This document shows, piece by piece, positions 1-10,313 of a stretch of 10,329 nt of DNA. Position 1 is the stretch's first letter; every line of letters starts with the position of its first letter. Origin of the DNA: CAWEHT01 sp963808455 (GTDB taxonomy: Bacteria; Chloroflexota; Anaerolineae; CG2-30-64-16); assembly GCA_963808455.1 (NCBI GenBank), contig CAWEHT010000484.1:1-10329 (forward strand). The letters are read 5' to 3'. The notes under the pieces were generated by a model. The model was not told the DNA's origin. It ran no database searches and saw nothing but the letters and a program-made list of their open reading frames with translations. The position numbers and the translations under genes are program-made.

Positions 1-2088
1 GCCACTTCAGCAAGACATCATCATCCACGACGTGGTCTCGCTGCTGGTCAACGGCGCCGATATCTTCGTGAGCCTATCGGCGGGCGATGGACAGACCGAC
101 ACCACGGTGGCCATGAACCCCAACGGGCTGACCGGGCCGACCGACGTCACGACCAATCCGCGCAAGATCGTGGACATCAACGAGTCGGCCGCCTGGGCCG
201 ACCCCAACTATAGCTACGGCCTGACCTTCGAGCCCGAATACGTCATCGACAGCGGTTCGACCGATGCCGGCGGCGTGACGCTCAACGACATCTATAACAA
301 CTCGCCGTGGAACCTGCTGATCGATCCGCGGCTGCGACACAACCAACAACCACCGAACGGGCTGGACCGGCCAGCAGAACTTCCATTCCGGGAACGCCGC
401 GGGTCAACCTGGCCGCCCCGGCGGATGATGTGTTGATGCTGGCCCAGGTGGAAGACACGAACGGGAACCCGATCGATCCGGTAGACACCTTGCCACGCCT
501 GATCGGCGGCACTTCCTGCTCCACGCCGGAGATCGCCGGGGCGGCCGCAGTCGTGCGCCAGGCGGCGGCCTTGCTGGGCCACCTGCTGACGGCACGCCAG
601 ACGCGCGACCTGCTGGTGGATAACGCACGCCCGAACAACCTCCCGGCGTTCGACCTGAACGATGACAACGTCGGCCCGGCGCTGGACCTGACCAGGGCCG
701 TCGAGACGCTGTTTGACAGGGAAGGGGCGACCGGCCAGCCGTCCTTCGTGCGCATTGCGGTGGCCCAGCGCAAGACCGTGCTGACCTATACCGATTTCCG
801 CAGCAGCTTCTATTCCGACACGCCCCAAGACCCTGCCGCGGCGACGGCGACCATCGACCTGAGCCAGGGCCTGGTCTCCCGTCGAGCCGGACCGACGAGA
901 GCGTGGGGGCAACGGGCGACAACGTGAATTACCCGATCACCTTCGCGGCGGATGCGGCCTACGTGCCGGCCGGCGCCGCAGCGTACAGCTGGAGCCTGCA
1001 GCTGGGAGGCCGTACGGTGGCAGTGCCCGGCGCCTCGTACAACCCGCGCTATCCCTTCCTCCGCCTGCTGCCTTCGGAGATCTTCGGGCTGCTGGGCGCG
1101 CCGGTCACGGCGCTCACCAATTGCGTGGGTCGCGGTGACCGTCACCGGCCCGGGCGGCGCCTCGTTGACCGAGAAAGTGACCTTCAAGGGCCAGGCCGCC
1201 GCGAATACAGCCACGCCGTGCCTCCGACCTTCAACCCCGTCTATCAGCCGGGTGGCGGGAACCAGCTCGAAACCTTCACGTATGACCTGCGCGGCCTGGC
1301 CGATGGCAACGTCGGCCTGGCCGACGGCGGTGTGTTGCTGGTGAGCGACATCGACCGGGCCGTGCCGCAGGCGTTCCCCGACGATGACCTGAACGCGCAC
1401 GGCTTCGAGGTGAAGCTAAGCGGGCTGACCGGCGTCGTAAGCATCTCCAGCTCCAGGCTGCCGCACGGCGCGTGGGAACGTACGGCATCGCGCTCCGCGG
1501 CACCAAGCGCGGCACGGAGATCGCGGACAGCACCAGCCCCTGGCAGCCGCTCCGCTACGCGCCGGCCATGCAGGCCTACCCGCTGACGCCGAAGATCCAG
1601 GCGAAGGCTTCGCTCGAGAATGGGCAGGCGCCGCTGTGGTACGAGGTCGCCGACACCAAGCCGATTACCGGCTCGACCAAGTTCGCCGTCACCTACGACG
1701 TGCGGCAAGTGCCAGGGGCGAAGGGCGCCATCCTGGAGTTCTCGGCGCCGACGTACAACTTCGCCGACGCACTCTATTTCACGGGTGATTTTGGCGCCAC
1801 AAACACCGACGTCAACAACTTCACCAACCCGAACGGCGACCGCTTTGACAGCGGCGACAATTATGGGCAGCCGGGCGGGGTGGCGCGAGGGTGCGCGTGG
1901 CGGCACCGCCGGGATCGCGACCATCGACGGGGCGGCCATCGGGCTGGCTATCCCGGGCGGGCGACTGCGACAGCACATATCAGGTGCGGGCGTGGGCCAC
2001 CGACGGGCGGGGCCAGCTGATCGGCGTGGCAGGCAATCCTGCATTGCTGAGCTACACCGACTTTTCGCGGGCCGGTTGCCAACAGTGA
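1..2088 (+). CDS. Subtilisin-like (S8) serine protease, 5'-partial, with long C-terminal region; multiple frameshifts
   Basis: Probable secreted serine endopeptidase of the subtilase family. The register moves between the three plus frames. The catalytic Ser sits in GGTSCSTPEIAGAAA, with the Ser codon at 514-516, matching the family pattern G-T-S-x-[AS]-[ST]-P. Just before it, GVNLAAPADDVLM matches the strand preceding the Ser in subtilases. The Asp and His of the triad must lie left of the window. After the catalytic domain (to about 720) come roughly 450 residues rich in V, T, G, D and N, as in extracellular beta-sandwich tails; I do not recognise a named domain there. Register changes are near 360, 402, 880, 1128, 1219, 1470, 1880 and 1962. 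The joined reading has no internal stop and ends with TGA at 2086-2088. It converges on the HbpS-like gene across the 45-bp array. Family is confident from the Ser block; whether the gene is intact is uncertain. Confidence 0.8.
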
Positions 2089-2095
2089 GAGGTGG

Positions 2096-2329
2096 GGGCG
2101 CGCCCCTGGCGAGTCCCCCTTCCCGTGTTTGTGCCGCTTTCTTCGCTGGGGGCCAGCCGGCCCCCATTCCGGTACCTTTTGGTGTCTTGCTTTGGGCCGG
2201 CCTGGCCCCATACCGATGCCTCTTGATTTCTCAGTTGGGGGCCGGCCTGGCCCCCAACGTGATGCCCTGATGTTTCTTTGCCGGGGGCCAGGCGGCCCCC
2301 CGTGCGGTTGCCCTCTCGTTTTCCTGCCG
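2096..2329. repeat. Tandem array, exact 45-bp period, with GC-rich palindromic cores
   Basis: Four units start at 2150, 2195, 2240 and 2285, exactly 45 bp apart. A divergent first unit at 2096 is spaced 54 bp. Each unit opens with a palindromic core such as GGGGGCCAGCCGGCCCCC (2148-2165) or GGGGGCCGGCCTGGCCCCC (2237-2255). Each core is followed by about 27 bp of diverged, T-rich DNA with a loose consensus (CCGATGCCTNTTGNTTTCT-like). The spacers resemble one another, so this is a degenerate tandem repeat and not a CRISPR. It starts 7 bp after the protease stop codon and fills the convergent gap to the HbpS-like gene. A GC hairpin followed by T-rich DNA, repeated several times, could act as a terminator cluster for the protease transcript. 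The period is a multiple of three, but I see no supported gene across it. Confidence 0.85.
2148..2190 (+). terminator. Candidate terminator: first full palindrome of the 45-bp array
   Basis: The core at 2148-2165 can fold into a stem of GGGGGCC against GGCCCCC. T-rich DNA follows on the plus strand (TTTT at about 2177-2180 and TTT near 2191). It lies 60 bp after the protease stop codon. The T-runs are not immediately adjacent to the stem, so this is a weak canonical match; the support comes mainly from location and repetition. Confidence 0.35.
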
Positions 2330-2371
2330 GAGCCGCCTTACGGAAGCCGAAAGCGTGGGCCTCGCGGGCGC

Positions 2372-3134
2372 TTACGCGCTGCGTTTGCGGATTGGATGCG
2401 ATATGGGAAGGCCGTTGCCGATCTCCACTGCGTCTGGGCCGCACGCGGGATGCCCCCAGCCGCCCTTGCTGGTCGTGTGGCCGCTGGCCGCGTCGACCTG
2501 CGTGTCGAATACGATGTTGTCATCACCCGTCGGGCTGACGCCTTTGGGCACGAAGTCTAGTGCCAGCGCGTGCCGGATTTTCCAAGCGATGATGTGGTCG
2601 GTGCAGGATGTATCGCCGCTCACGCCGATGGCACCAAGCAGGGTGCCCTCCGCGTTGTAAAGGGCCAGGCCCCCGCCGAAGACGTTGACTCCACCTATCC
2701 GCTTTCCCACCATTGGATCGTTGGCCTGGCCAAAGGATCTCCGCATCGCCCTCGTAAGCCACGGTCGTGTTGACCGGATTGCTGAACTGGAGCCCAAACA
2801 GGCTGCCGCCAGGCTGTACGGCAGAATACAGGTTGGCCGTCGATAGCGACAGATGTGGCAGGCTAAAGGCGTTGGCGGTGTTCGCCTTCTGCGCCGATAT
2901 GACGCGGCTGCCCGGCCATTGGTCGCCACGATTCTGGCCCGAGAAGGCCACGGCGCACACTTCGCCATCGCGGTTCACGATTGTGGCCCACATGTTGAGG
3001 CCGAACCCAGCGTTCCGCTGGGCAACGACGTCTTTCAATACACTCGTGAGGCGGGCATGATCGGGCAACTCGCTGCAGGAGCTGCCTCGCAACATGGACT
3101 GCCCTGTACTGGTGACCGGTTGATTAGCTGCCAT
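2372..3134 (-). CDS. GlcG/HbpS-family heme-binding-like protein (one frameshift)
   Basis: About 254 residues, in the GlcG/HbpS (PF03928-type) fold family, whose studied members bind heme or corrinoid-like ligands. The joined reading has MWATIVNRDGEVCAV (residues 48-62), a long central block including DQWPGSRVISAQKANTANAF (71-90) and STANLYSAVQPGGSLFG, then DPMVGKRIGGVNVFGGG (139-155) and the family signature LALYNAEGTLLGAIGVSGD (156-174). The N-terminus is not hydrophobic and lacks a signal peptide, so a cytoplasmic location is likely, unlike secreted Streptomyces HbpS. The register shifts at about 2735, where one extra base in the codons for GDAEI-FGQANDP restores the frame if removed. The ATG at 3132-3134 has a G6 run five bases upstream (3138-3143 on the plus strand), a weak ribosome site. 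It is the last gene of the three minus-strand genes. Family assignment is strong; the ligand is unknown. Confidence 0.85.
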
Positions 3135-3524
3135 ACGCCCCCCATCTAACCGTATTGCCGATAGCGACCCTGACCTCTCGCGAGGTACCTGCTGCGCGCT
3201 ATGAGCGGTCCAATATCAGCATAACTGTAGGAGCTGAGCCTTGTCTGTAACGCGGCCTCACTCTGGGGTGGCTGCGGAGCAGCGTACGCCTGGTTCCTCA
3301 TCTGGCTCTAACTCATATAGGGAAAGAAACTCAAGAAGTGCGGGCGCCAGGCCGGCCCCCGCCACAGAACCGTGGCTAGTGCGTGTGCAGGGAAGGCCTT
3401 CGGTAACAGCGTCTGTCATGCTGACCGCAGTGCATAGCTCGGGTGCACGCGATAACCAGCGCCGCGGCGGGACGCCAGCGAAGCATCCGTCTTCGTGCCA
3501 CCGAAAGGGTTCCCTGTTTCTGCA
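3135..3524. other. Intergenic spacer between chemoreceptor and HbpS-like gene; no supported gene
   Basis: This 390-bp stretch lies between the chemoreceptor stop codon and the HbpS-like start, both on the minus strand. A plus-strand open frame at 3241-3528 gives a low-complexity, Ser/Arg-rich product with no ribosome site and no family resemblance. A short dyad ACCTC-TCGC-GAGGT occurs at 3173-3186, about 40-55 bp upstream of the HbpS-like start, where an operator could sit. GCGCCAGGCCGGCCCCC (about 3344-3360) resembles the core of the 45-bp array at 2096-2329, suggesting a dispersed relative. I find no convincing -35/-10 pair. Confidence 0.5.
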
Positions 3525-5651
3525 CTAGGCCCGCTGCGTCACAAATTGCCCGGCGCCAGGGCCTGCCTTGAGGCCGGCGCGCCGGCCTCCGCCGTCGGAA
3601 GCCGGGGCGGCGCTGCCCAGCGCTTCCTGTGGCAGCACGAAGGAGCTAACTTCGGCGCGCAGCTGCTCGGCGAGCGCGGCCAATTCTTGCGACTCCGCGG
3701 AGAGCTGCTCGACCTGGGCCGTCAGTTCCTGGGCAGTCGCCGAGATCTCCTGCATGGAGGCCGAGTTTTCTTGGGCGGCCGCTGCCACATTCTCGGCAGC
3801 CCCTGAGACTTCGCCGACCGCACGGGTGATGGCACCGGCGTCCTCGGCGTTCGCCGCGCCGGCTGAAGACATCACCTGGAGCTCTCGCGCCATCTCCTGC
3901 GACAGCTCCTGCATGCTTTCTGTCTGGCGCACGACCCTGGCCACCGCTTCCCGGTTCTCTTGCGCTGCCTCCACGATTTGCGCCAGGGCCTCGCCCGCCC
4001 TGGCCGACCCCGCCTGGCCGCGCTCCACATTGGCGACCTCTTCGGCAGTGGCTTGCGCGGCCTCCTCGGTGCCGCGCTGCACGGCCCGTACCAGATCGGC
4101 GATCTTCGCGAGGCGCCGCCGGACTTCTCGGCCAGCTTGCGCACCTCTTCGGCCACCACGGCGAAGCCACGGCCCTGCTCGCCCGCCCGGGCCGCCTCGA
4201 TGGCCGCGTTGAGCGCCAGCAGATTGGTCTGGTCAGCAATGTCCTGGATGGTGGAGACAATCTGGCCGATCTGCTCGGAGCGCTGGCCCATTTCCTGCAT
4301 CCGCTGTGCCACCAGCCGCGTGCTTTCCTGGATGGCCCGCATGCCGGCGATCGTCTCCTGAACTGTCTGGGCAGTGCTGGCGGCGGCCCGCACCGAGCGT
4401 GTGGCCGTGCGGTCCCCGGTCCCCGCAGCCTCCACCACCTGGCCGAGGATCTCGGCCAGGCGCGCCAGCGAAGCCGAGGCCTGCTGCACGGCCTGGGCTT
4501 GCTGCTGCGTGCCCCCGGTGATCGAGGCCACCTTCGTGCTGATCTGGTTCATGGCCGCAGTGACTTCGCCGGTGCTGCCGGCCTGGTCGGTGCTGCCCTG
4601 CGTCACCTGCTGGATGGTCATGGTGACCTGGGAGGTGGATGCCCCGGCCTCCTCGGCTGCCGCGGCGAGCTCGGTGCTGGCATCGCCCACCAACGCGGCG
4701 CCATTGGCGACCTGGCCCACCAGCGTGCGCAGGTTGGCCAGCATGGCCGCAAGCGCTTCGCCCAGCTCGTCGCGTTCCGACCTGGGCACCAGCTCGACGG
4801 TGAGGTCACCGGACCCGATGGCCTGGGCTGCGGTGGCCACCTCTCGCAGAAAGCCGAACATGTGGCCGAAGCCGTGGCCCAGCGCTCCGATCTCGTCGTG
4901 GCGCCGCATGATGGCGTCTCGCGTCGATTGGCTCATGCCGCGGTTGAGGTCGCCCAGCGCCATGTGTTCGGCCACGCCGATCAGCACTGCCAGCGGGCCC
5001 GTGATATTGCGGCTGATCAGCAGGCCGAGCCCAACCGCCGCCAGGGCAGCGAGGCAAGCCGCCGCCAGAAGCCACAGGCTGGCATGGGCGAAGGTCACAG
5101 CGTTCTGTGCCTCTTGGGCCTGGGCTGCCTGCCCATCGACCTCGATCAGGGCCGCCGAGCGCGCCGTCCAGCGCCTGGCGGCTGACGGCCGCCGGAGCGT
5201 TGGCTGCCAGCATGCCGAGCGACTCCTGTGTATTGCCGGCCCTGGCGGCTGCCAGCAGATCGGCCACGGCTTTCTGGTATGCGGGCCAGGCCTGGTTTAG
5301 CTGGTCCAGGGCCGCCCTCTGCTTGTCGCTAAGCTGGCCGGCCCCATACAGGGCCAGCTCCTTGCTCGCCTCGGCTTCCTCGGCGGCGATGCTGCCCGCC
5401 AGCTGCGCCTGCTCCGATGGCAGCAGCATGAAGCGGTAGACATCGCCGCGAATGGTGAAAAGCTGGACCTGGGCTGCGCCCAGTTCCTGGATGGGCAGGG
5501 TCGAGCCCTGGTAGATGCTCGTGCCGCCCGCATCGATGGCCTGCATGCCCAGCCGCCCGGTCAGGGCGACGCCGGCAAGCAGTAACAACATGCAGAGAAA
5601 ACCGCCCGTGATCTTGACACCCATCTTGATATCCGCCAACCATCCCGCCAT
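3525..5651 (-). CDS. Methyl-accepting chemotaxis protein, 4HB-type sensor with HAMP and MCP signalling domain (two frameshifts)
   Basis: Transmembrane chemoreceptor that would signal to CheA/CheW. The joined reading is about 709 residues. TM1 is about 12-31 (VKITGGFLCMLLLLAGVALTG). A roughly 150-residue helical extracytoplasmic region follows, of four-helix-bundle type. TM2 is about 190-211 (SLWLLAAACLAALAAVGLGL). A HAMP segment starts at ISRNITGPLAVLIGVAEHMA, and a second HAMP-like unit includes AIGSGDLTVELVPRSERDEL. The long coiled-coil signalling domain carries the conserved tip DQTNLLALNAAIEAARAGE and GRGFAVVAEEVRKLAEKS. The C-terminus (...GQFVTQRA) has no CheR-binding pentapeptide of the NWETF type. 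Registers change near 5160, in a GC-dinucleotide run after QALDGA, and near 4108, after EKSGGASR, where one missing base restores KIADLVRAVQRGTEEA. The ATG at 5649-5651 is chosen because GGAGGAGG lies 6 bp upstream. No che genes are visible. Confidence 0.92.
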
Positions 5652-5657
5652 GCTGTG

Positions 5658-5665
5658 CCTCCTCC
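5658..5665 (-). promoter_or_regulatory. Strong ribosome binding site of the chemoreceptor gene
   Basis: The minus strand reads GGAGGAGG, then six bases, then ATG at 5651. This decides the start over the in-frame ATG at 5732, whose own GGAGGG abuts the ATG with no spacer. The site overlaps the end of the leader direct repeat. Confidence 0.7.
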
Positions 5666-5775
5666 AAACTTGGACACGACTTGCCGGCAGTTGGACCTTC
5701 AGGGAGCCCATCGCCGATGGGCCCGAAGCCATCCCTCCAAACCTGGACGTGATATGCCGGCAGTTGGACCTCAGC
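5661..5775. repeat. Direct repeat of about 42 bp, two copies offset by 73 bp, in the chemoreceptor leader
   Basis: Copy 1 (5661-5703) and copy 2 (5734-5775) share CCTCCAAAC(T/C)TGGAC, then a five- to six-base variable patch, then TGCCGGCAGTTGGACCT. Only about seven positions differ, plus a one-base indel. Each copy contains the palindrome TGCCGGCA flanked by TGGAC motifs, and TCCAAACTTGGA in copy 1 is itself nearly palindromic. On the minus strand copy 1 ends in the chemoreceptor ribosome site, so a bound protein or RNA fold here could affect expression. This reads as a duplicated operator or leader element; the role is inference. Confidence 0.75.
5706..5722. promoter_or_regulatory. Perfect 17-bp palindrome, candidate operator
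   Basis: GCCCATCGCCGATGGGC consists of two 8-bp arms around one central C. It lies between the two direct-repeat copies, 55-71 bp upstream of the chemoreceptor start. Such odd-length perfect dyads are typical of dimeric regulator sites. With a one-base loop it would make a poor RNA hairpin, so a DNA operator is the better reading. Confidence 0.5.
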
Positions 5776-5912
5776 AGCGTCTACAGTCTGATATCGGCAG
5801 CGATGAGCAGAGTGCATGTAAATGACGCGTAAAAAGTGGCATAAAATCGTGGGGAATGGCAAGGAAGGGCGGCGGAGTGTTTCAGATGATCGATCAAGTA
5901 GGCTGGAGCAGG

Positions 5913-5938
5913 CCGGGGCGGCTCGAGCTCCGCCCCGG
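5913..5938 (-). terminator. Terminator-like hairpin after the kinase gene
   Basis: A perfect 9-bp GC stem (CCGGGGCGG against CCGCCCCGG) encloses an 8-base loop. It starts 12 bp after the kinase stop codon in the direction of transcription. No U-run follows, so intrinsic termination is uncertain, but the position is right for a transcript-end structure. Confidence 0.5.
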
Positions 5939-5950
5939 GAGGTCATATTC

Positions 5951-9529
<3,579 letters not shown>

Positions 9530-9739
9530 AGCCATTTCTCTCAGCCTGGACTTGCACCCCTCGTTGCGAGACCGCGCGGGATGAAAATTGGGCAACGACT
9601 ATCTTGAGGGCCGTCGTTCACCGCTGCTTCGGCAAGCTGCCGGGAGAGCCTGGCCGGCATGCCGCACACATCGGTCCGGCTAGGCGGTGCCTGGCCGCCC
9701 ACGACCGCGCGTGCGAAGGAGGGTCCAAGATGGCTGCGC

Positions 9740-9759
9740 GTAGTTGAACTACCAGTATA
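9740..9759. promoter_or_regulatory. Perfect 13-bp palindrome beside a candidate -10 element
   Basis: GTAGTT-G-AACTAC is a perfect dyad at 9740-9752. One base away, AGTATA (9754-9759) reads TATACT on the minus strand, five of six matches to the bacterial -10 consensus, and TATAAC (9756-9761) on the plus strand. A dyad this close to a -10 suits an operator governing the kinase or the divergent gene. The -35 is weak in both directions. Confidence 0.4.
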
Positions 9760-9786
9760 ACCGGTTTGCGAGCGAGACGGAAAAAG

Positions 9787-9809
9787 GCAGTGCGAGCCAG
9801 CGGCACTGC
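9787..9809. promoter_or_regulatory. Inverted repeat, 7-bp arms with 9-base loop
   Basis: GCAGTGC (9787-9793) pairs perfectly with GCACTGC (9803-9809). It could be a binding site or a hairpin in a 5' untranslated region. On the plus strand it is preceded by A5 (9781-9785), so on the minus strand the stem is followed directly by CC then T5; that gives it a terminator-like look for minus-strand transcripts arriving from the right. Confidence 0.4.
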
Positions 9810-9894
9810 GCAGGGCCCCTTGCTTTGCCGATATACGAGGTGGGGACACGTTGTTGTGAAGGCCTGTCATGGGGGCCTGTCGCGTTCCGGCGCA

Positions 9895-9910
9895 CGTTCG
9901 GGCGCGAACG
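9895..9910. promoter_or_regulatory. Inverted repeat upstream of membrane-protein gene
   Basis: CGTTCG-GGCG-CGAACG gives perfect 6-bp arms around four bases, ending 39 bp before the ATG at 9950. It is placed where an operator or leader hairpin for that gene would be. Confidence 0.4.
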
Positions 9911-9937
9911 GCCGTTGGCGCGGGCCTGAGATGCCGC

Positions 9938-9944
9938 GAGGGGG
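9938..9944 (+). promoter_or_regulatory. Ribosome binding site of the small membrane protein
   Basis: GAGGGGG is followed by CGCGT and then ATG at 9950. Purine-rich sequence at this spacing supports the start and the frame, and is one of the main reasons for calling the gene. Confidence 0.6.
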
Positions 9945-9949
9945 CGCGT

Positions 9950-10263
9950 ATGGCAAATGGCCTGCTGTCGGTGATCCTTGTCCGCTTCGGCGCCGGGGTC
10001 GTTTGCTCGATCCCCGGGATCGTGGCGGGACGCTCGCTGGCTCGCAGGGGCCTGGTGCGCGAAGCGCCGCCCTGGTTCATCGTCCTGGGAGCGACCATCG
10101 GAGCGTTTGCCGGCGGGCTGACGTGGGCATCGTCCGGCTGGTACGCCGTCGTGTGCGTGGTCGTGGACATGCTCGCAGTGCCGCTGGTCACCTACCCGCG
10201 GACCTGTGGCGGGCCCTCCGCGACGGCCCGCGGCGGTGGGAACGCGAGGGCCGCGGAAAGTGA
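9950..10263 (+). CDS. Small membrane protein of unknown function (probable frameshift near its end)
   Basis: I do not recognise a family. From ATG 9950 the frame encodes three hydrophobic stretches: residues 5-26 (LLSVILVRFGAGVVCSIPGI...), 42-60 (WFIVLGATIGAFAGGLTWA) and 64-81 (WYAVVCVVVDMLAVPLVT). A basic loop RSLARRGLVRE separates the first two. A good ribosome site precedes the start. In its own frame the reading stays open to the window edge, becoming Gly/Ala/Arg-rich and unprotein-like after about residue 84. The +1 frame from about 10201 instead reads DLWRALRDGPRRWEREGRGK and stops at 10261-10263. A single missing base near 10199 would join the two into a compact protein of about 105 residues, in line with the other indels in this window. 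If that is wrong, the gene continues beyond 10329. Confidence 0.6.
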
Positions 10264-10292
10264 GCCGCTTCGGAGTGCGAGGCGGGCGCATG

Positions 10293-10313
10293 GGCGGCGG
10301 CCGGGCAGCCGCC
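10293..10313 (+). terminator. GC hairpin after the small membrane-protein gene
   Basis: GGCGGC (10293-10298) pairs with GCCGCC (10308-10313) across a nine-base loop, about 30 bp after the proposed stop codon. No T-run follows within the visible sequence, so this is a weak call. Confidence 0.25.

Larger units (their letters stand above)
5652..5950. other. Intergenic leader between kinase and chemoreceptor genes
   Basis: These 299 bp hold, in minus-strand order, the kinase terminator-like hairpin (5913-5938), an AT-richer stretch at about 5812-5860 that is the most likely place for a chemoreceptor promoter, and the repeat and palindrome cluster (5661-5775). I could not find a convincing -35/-10 pair. 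The dense structure suggests the chemoreceptor has its own controlled promoter rather than relying on read-through from the kinase. Confidence 0.5.
9530..9949. other. Divergent intergenic region between kinase and membrane-protein genes
   Basis: About 420 bp containing no supported gene. Open frames on both strands here give Arg/Pro-rich products without recognisable domains or ribosome sites. It contains three separate dyads (9740-9752, 9787-9809 and 9895-9910) and a TATACT-like -10 on the minus strand (plus-strand AGTATA, 9754-9759) about 220 bp before the kinase start. No good -35 pairs with it. GGCCTGTC occurs twice, 13 bp apart (9861-9868 and 9874-9881). Confidence 0.5.

Noticed and set aside
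2094..2329. CRISPR array
   Set aside because: The palindromic cores are short and imperfect, and the intervening sequences resemble each other instead of being unique. There is no cas gene. The pattern is a degenerate tandem repeat.
2052..2560. Repeat-protein gene reading through the 45-bp array on either strand
   Set aside because: Open frames exist because the period is divisible by three, but they lack ribosome sites, run into neighbouring genes in wrong frames and have no recognisable fold. On the minus strand the frame overlaps the HbpS-like 3' end.
3241..3528. Small plus-strand gene in the spacer
   Set aside because: Low-complexity Ser/Arg/Gly product, no ribosome site, overlaps the chemoreceptor stop codon.
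4374..5300. Plus-strand open frame over the chemoreceptor
   Set aside because: Antisense shadow of the chemoreceptor; Ala/Ser-rich with no domain, while the minus strand has unmistakable MCP motifs.
5329..5946. Leader open frame through both direct-repeat copies as a real N-terminal extension
   Set aside because: The reading passes out of the chemoreceptor frame downstream, and the strong ribosome site at 5658-5665 supports initiation at 5651. The repeated VQLPA...VQVW peptide is a by-product of the DNA repeat.
9541..10191. Minus-strand gene of 216 codons upstream of the kinase
   Set aside because: Its first half is antisense to the hydrophobic membrane-protein frame and gives a Thr/Pro/Arg-rich shadow. 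The remainder has no recognisable feature, and the kinase start has its own spacing.
9766..10263. Plus-strand 165-codon frame as the main gene at the right end
   Set aside because: Most of it is Arg/Gly-rich and out of register with the hydrophobic frame that has the ribosome site. Only its last ~20 codons look protein-like, and I assign those to the frameshifted end of the membrane protein.
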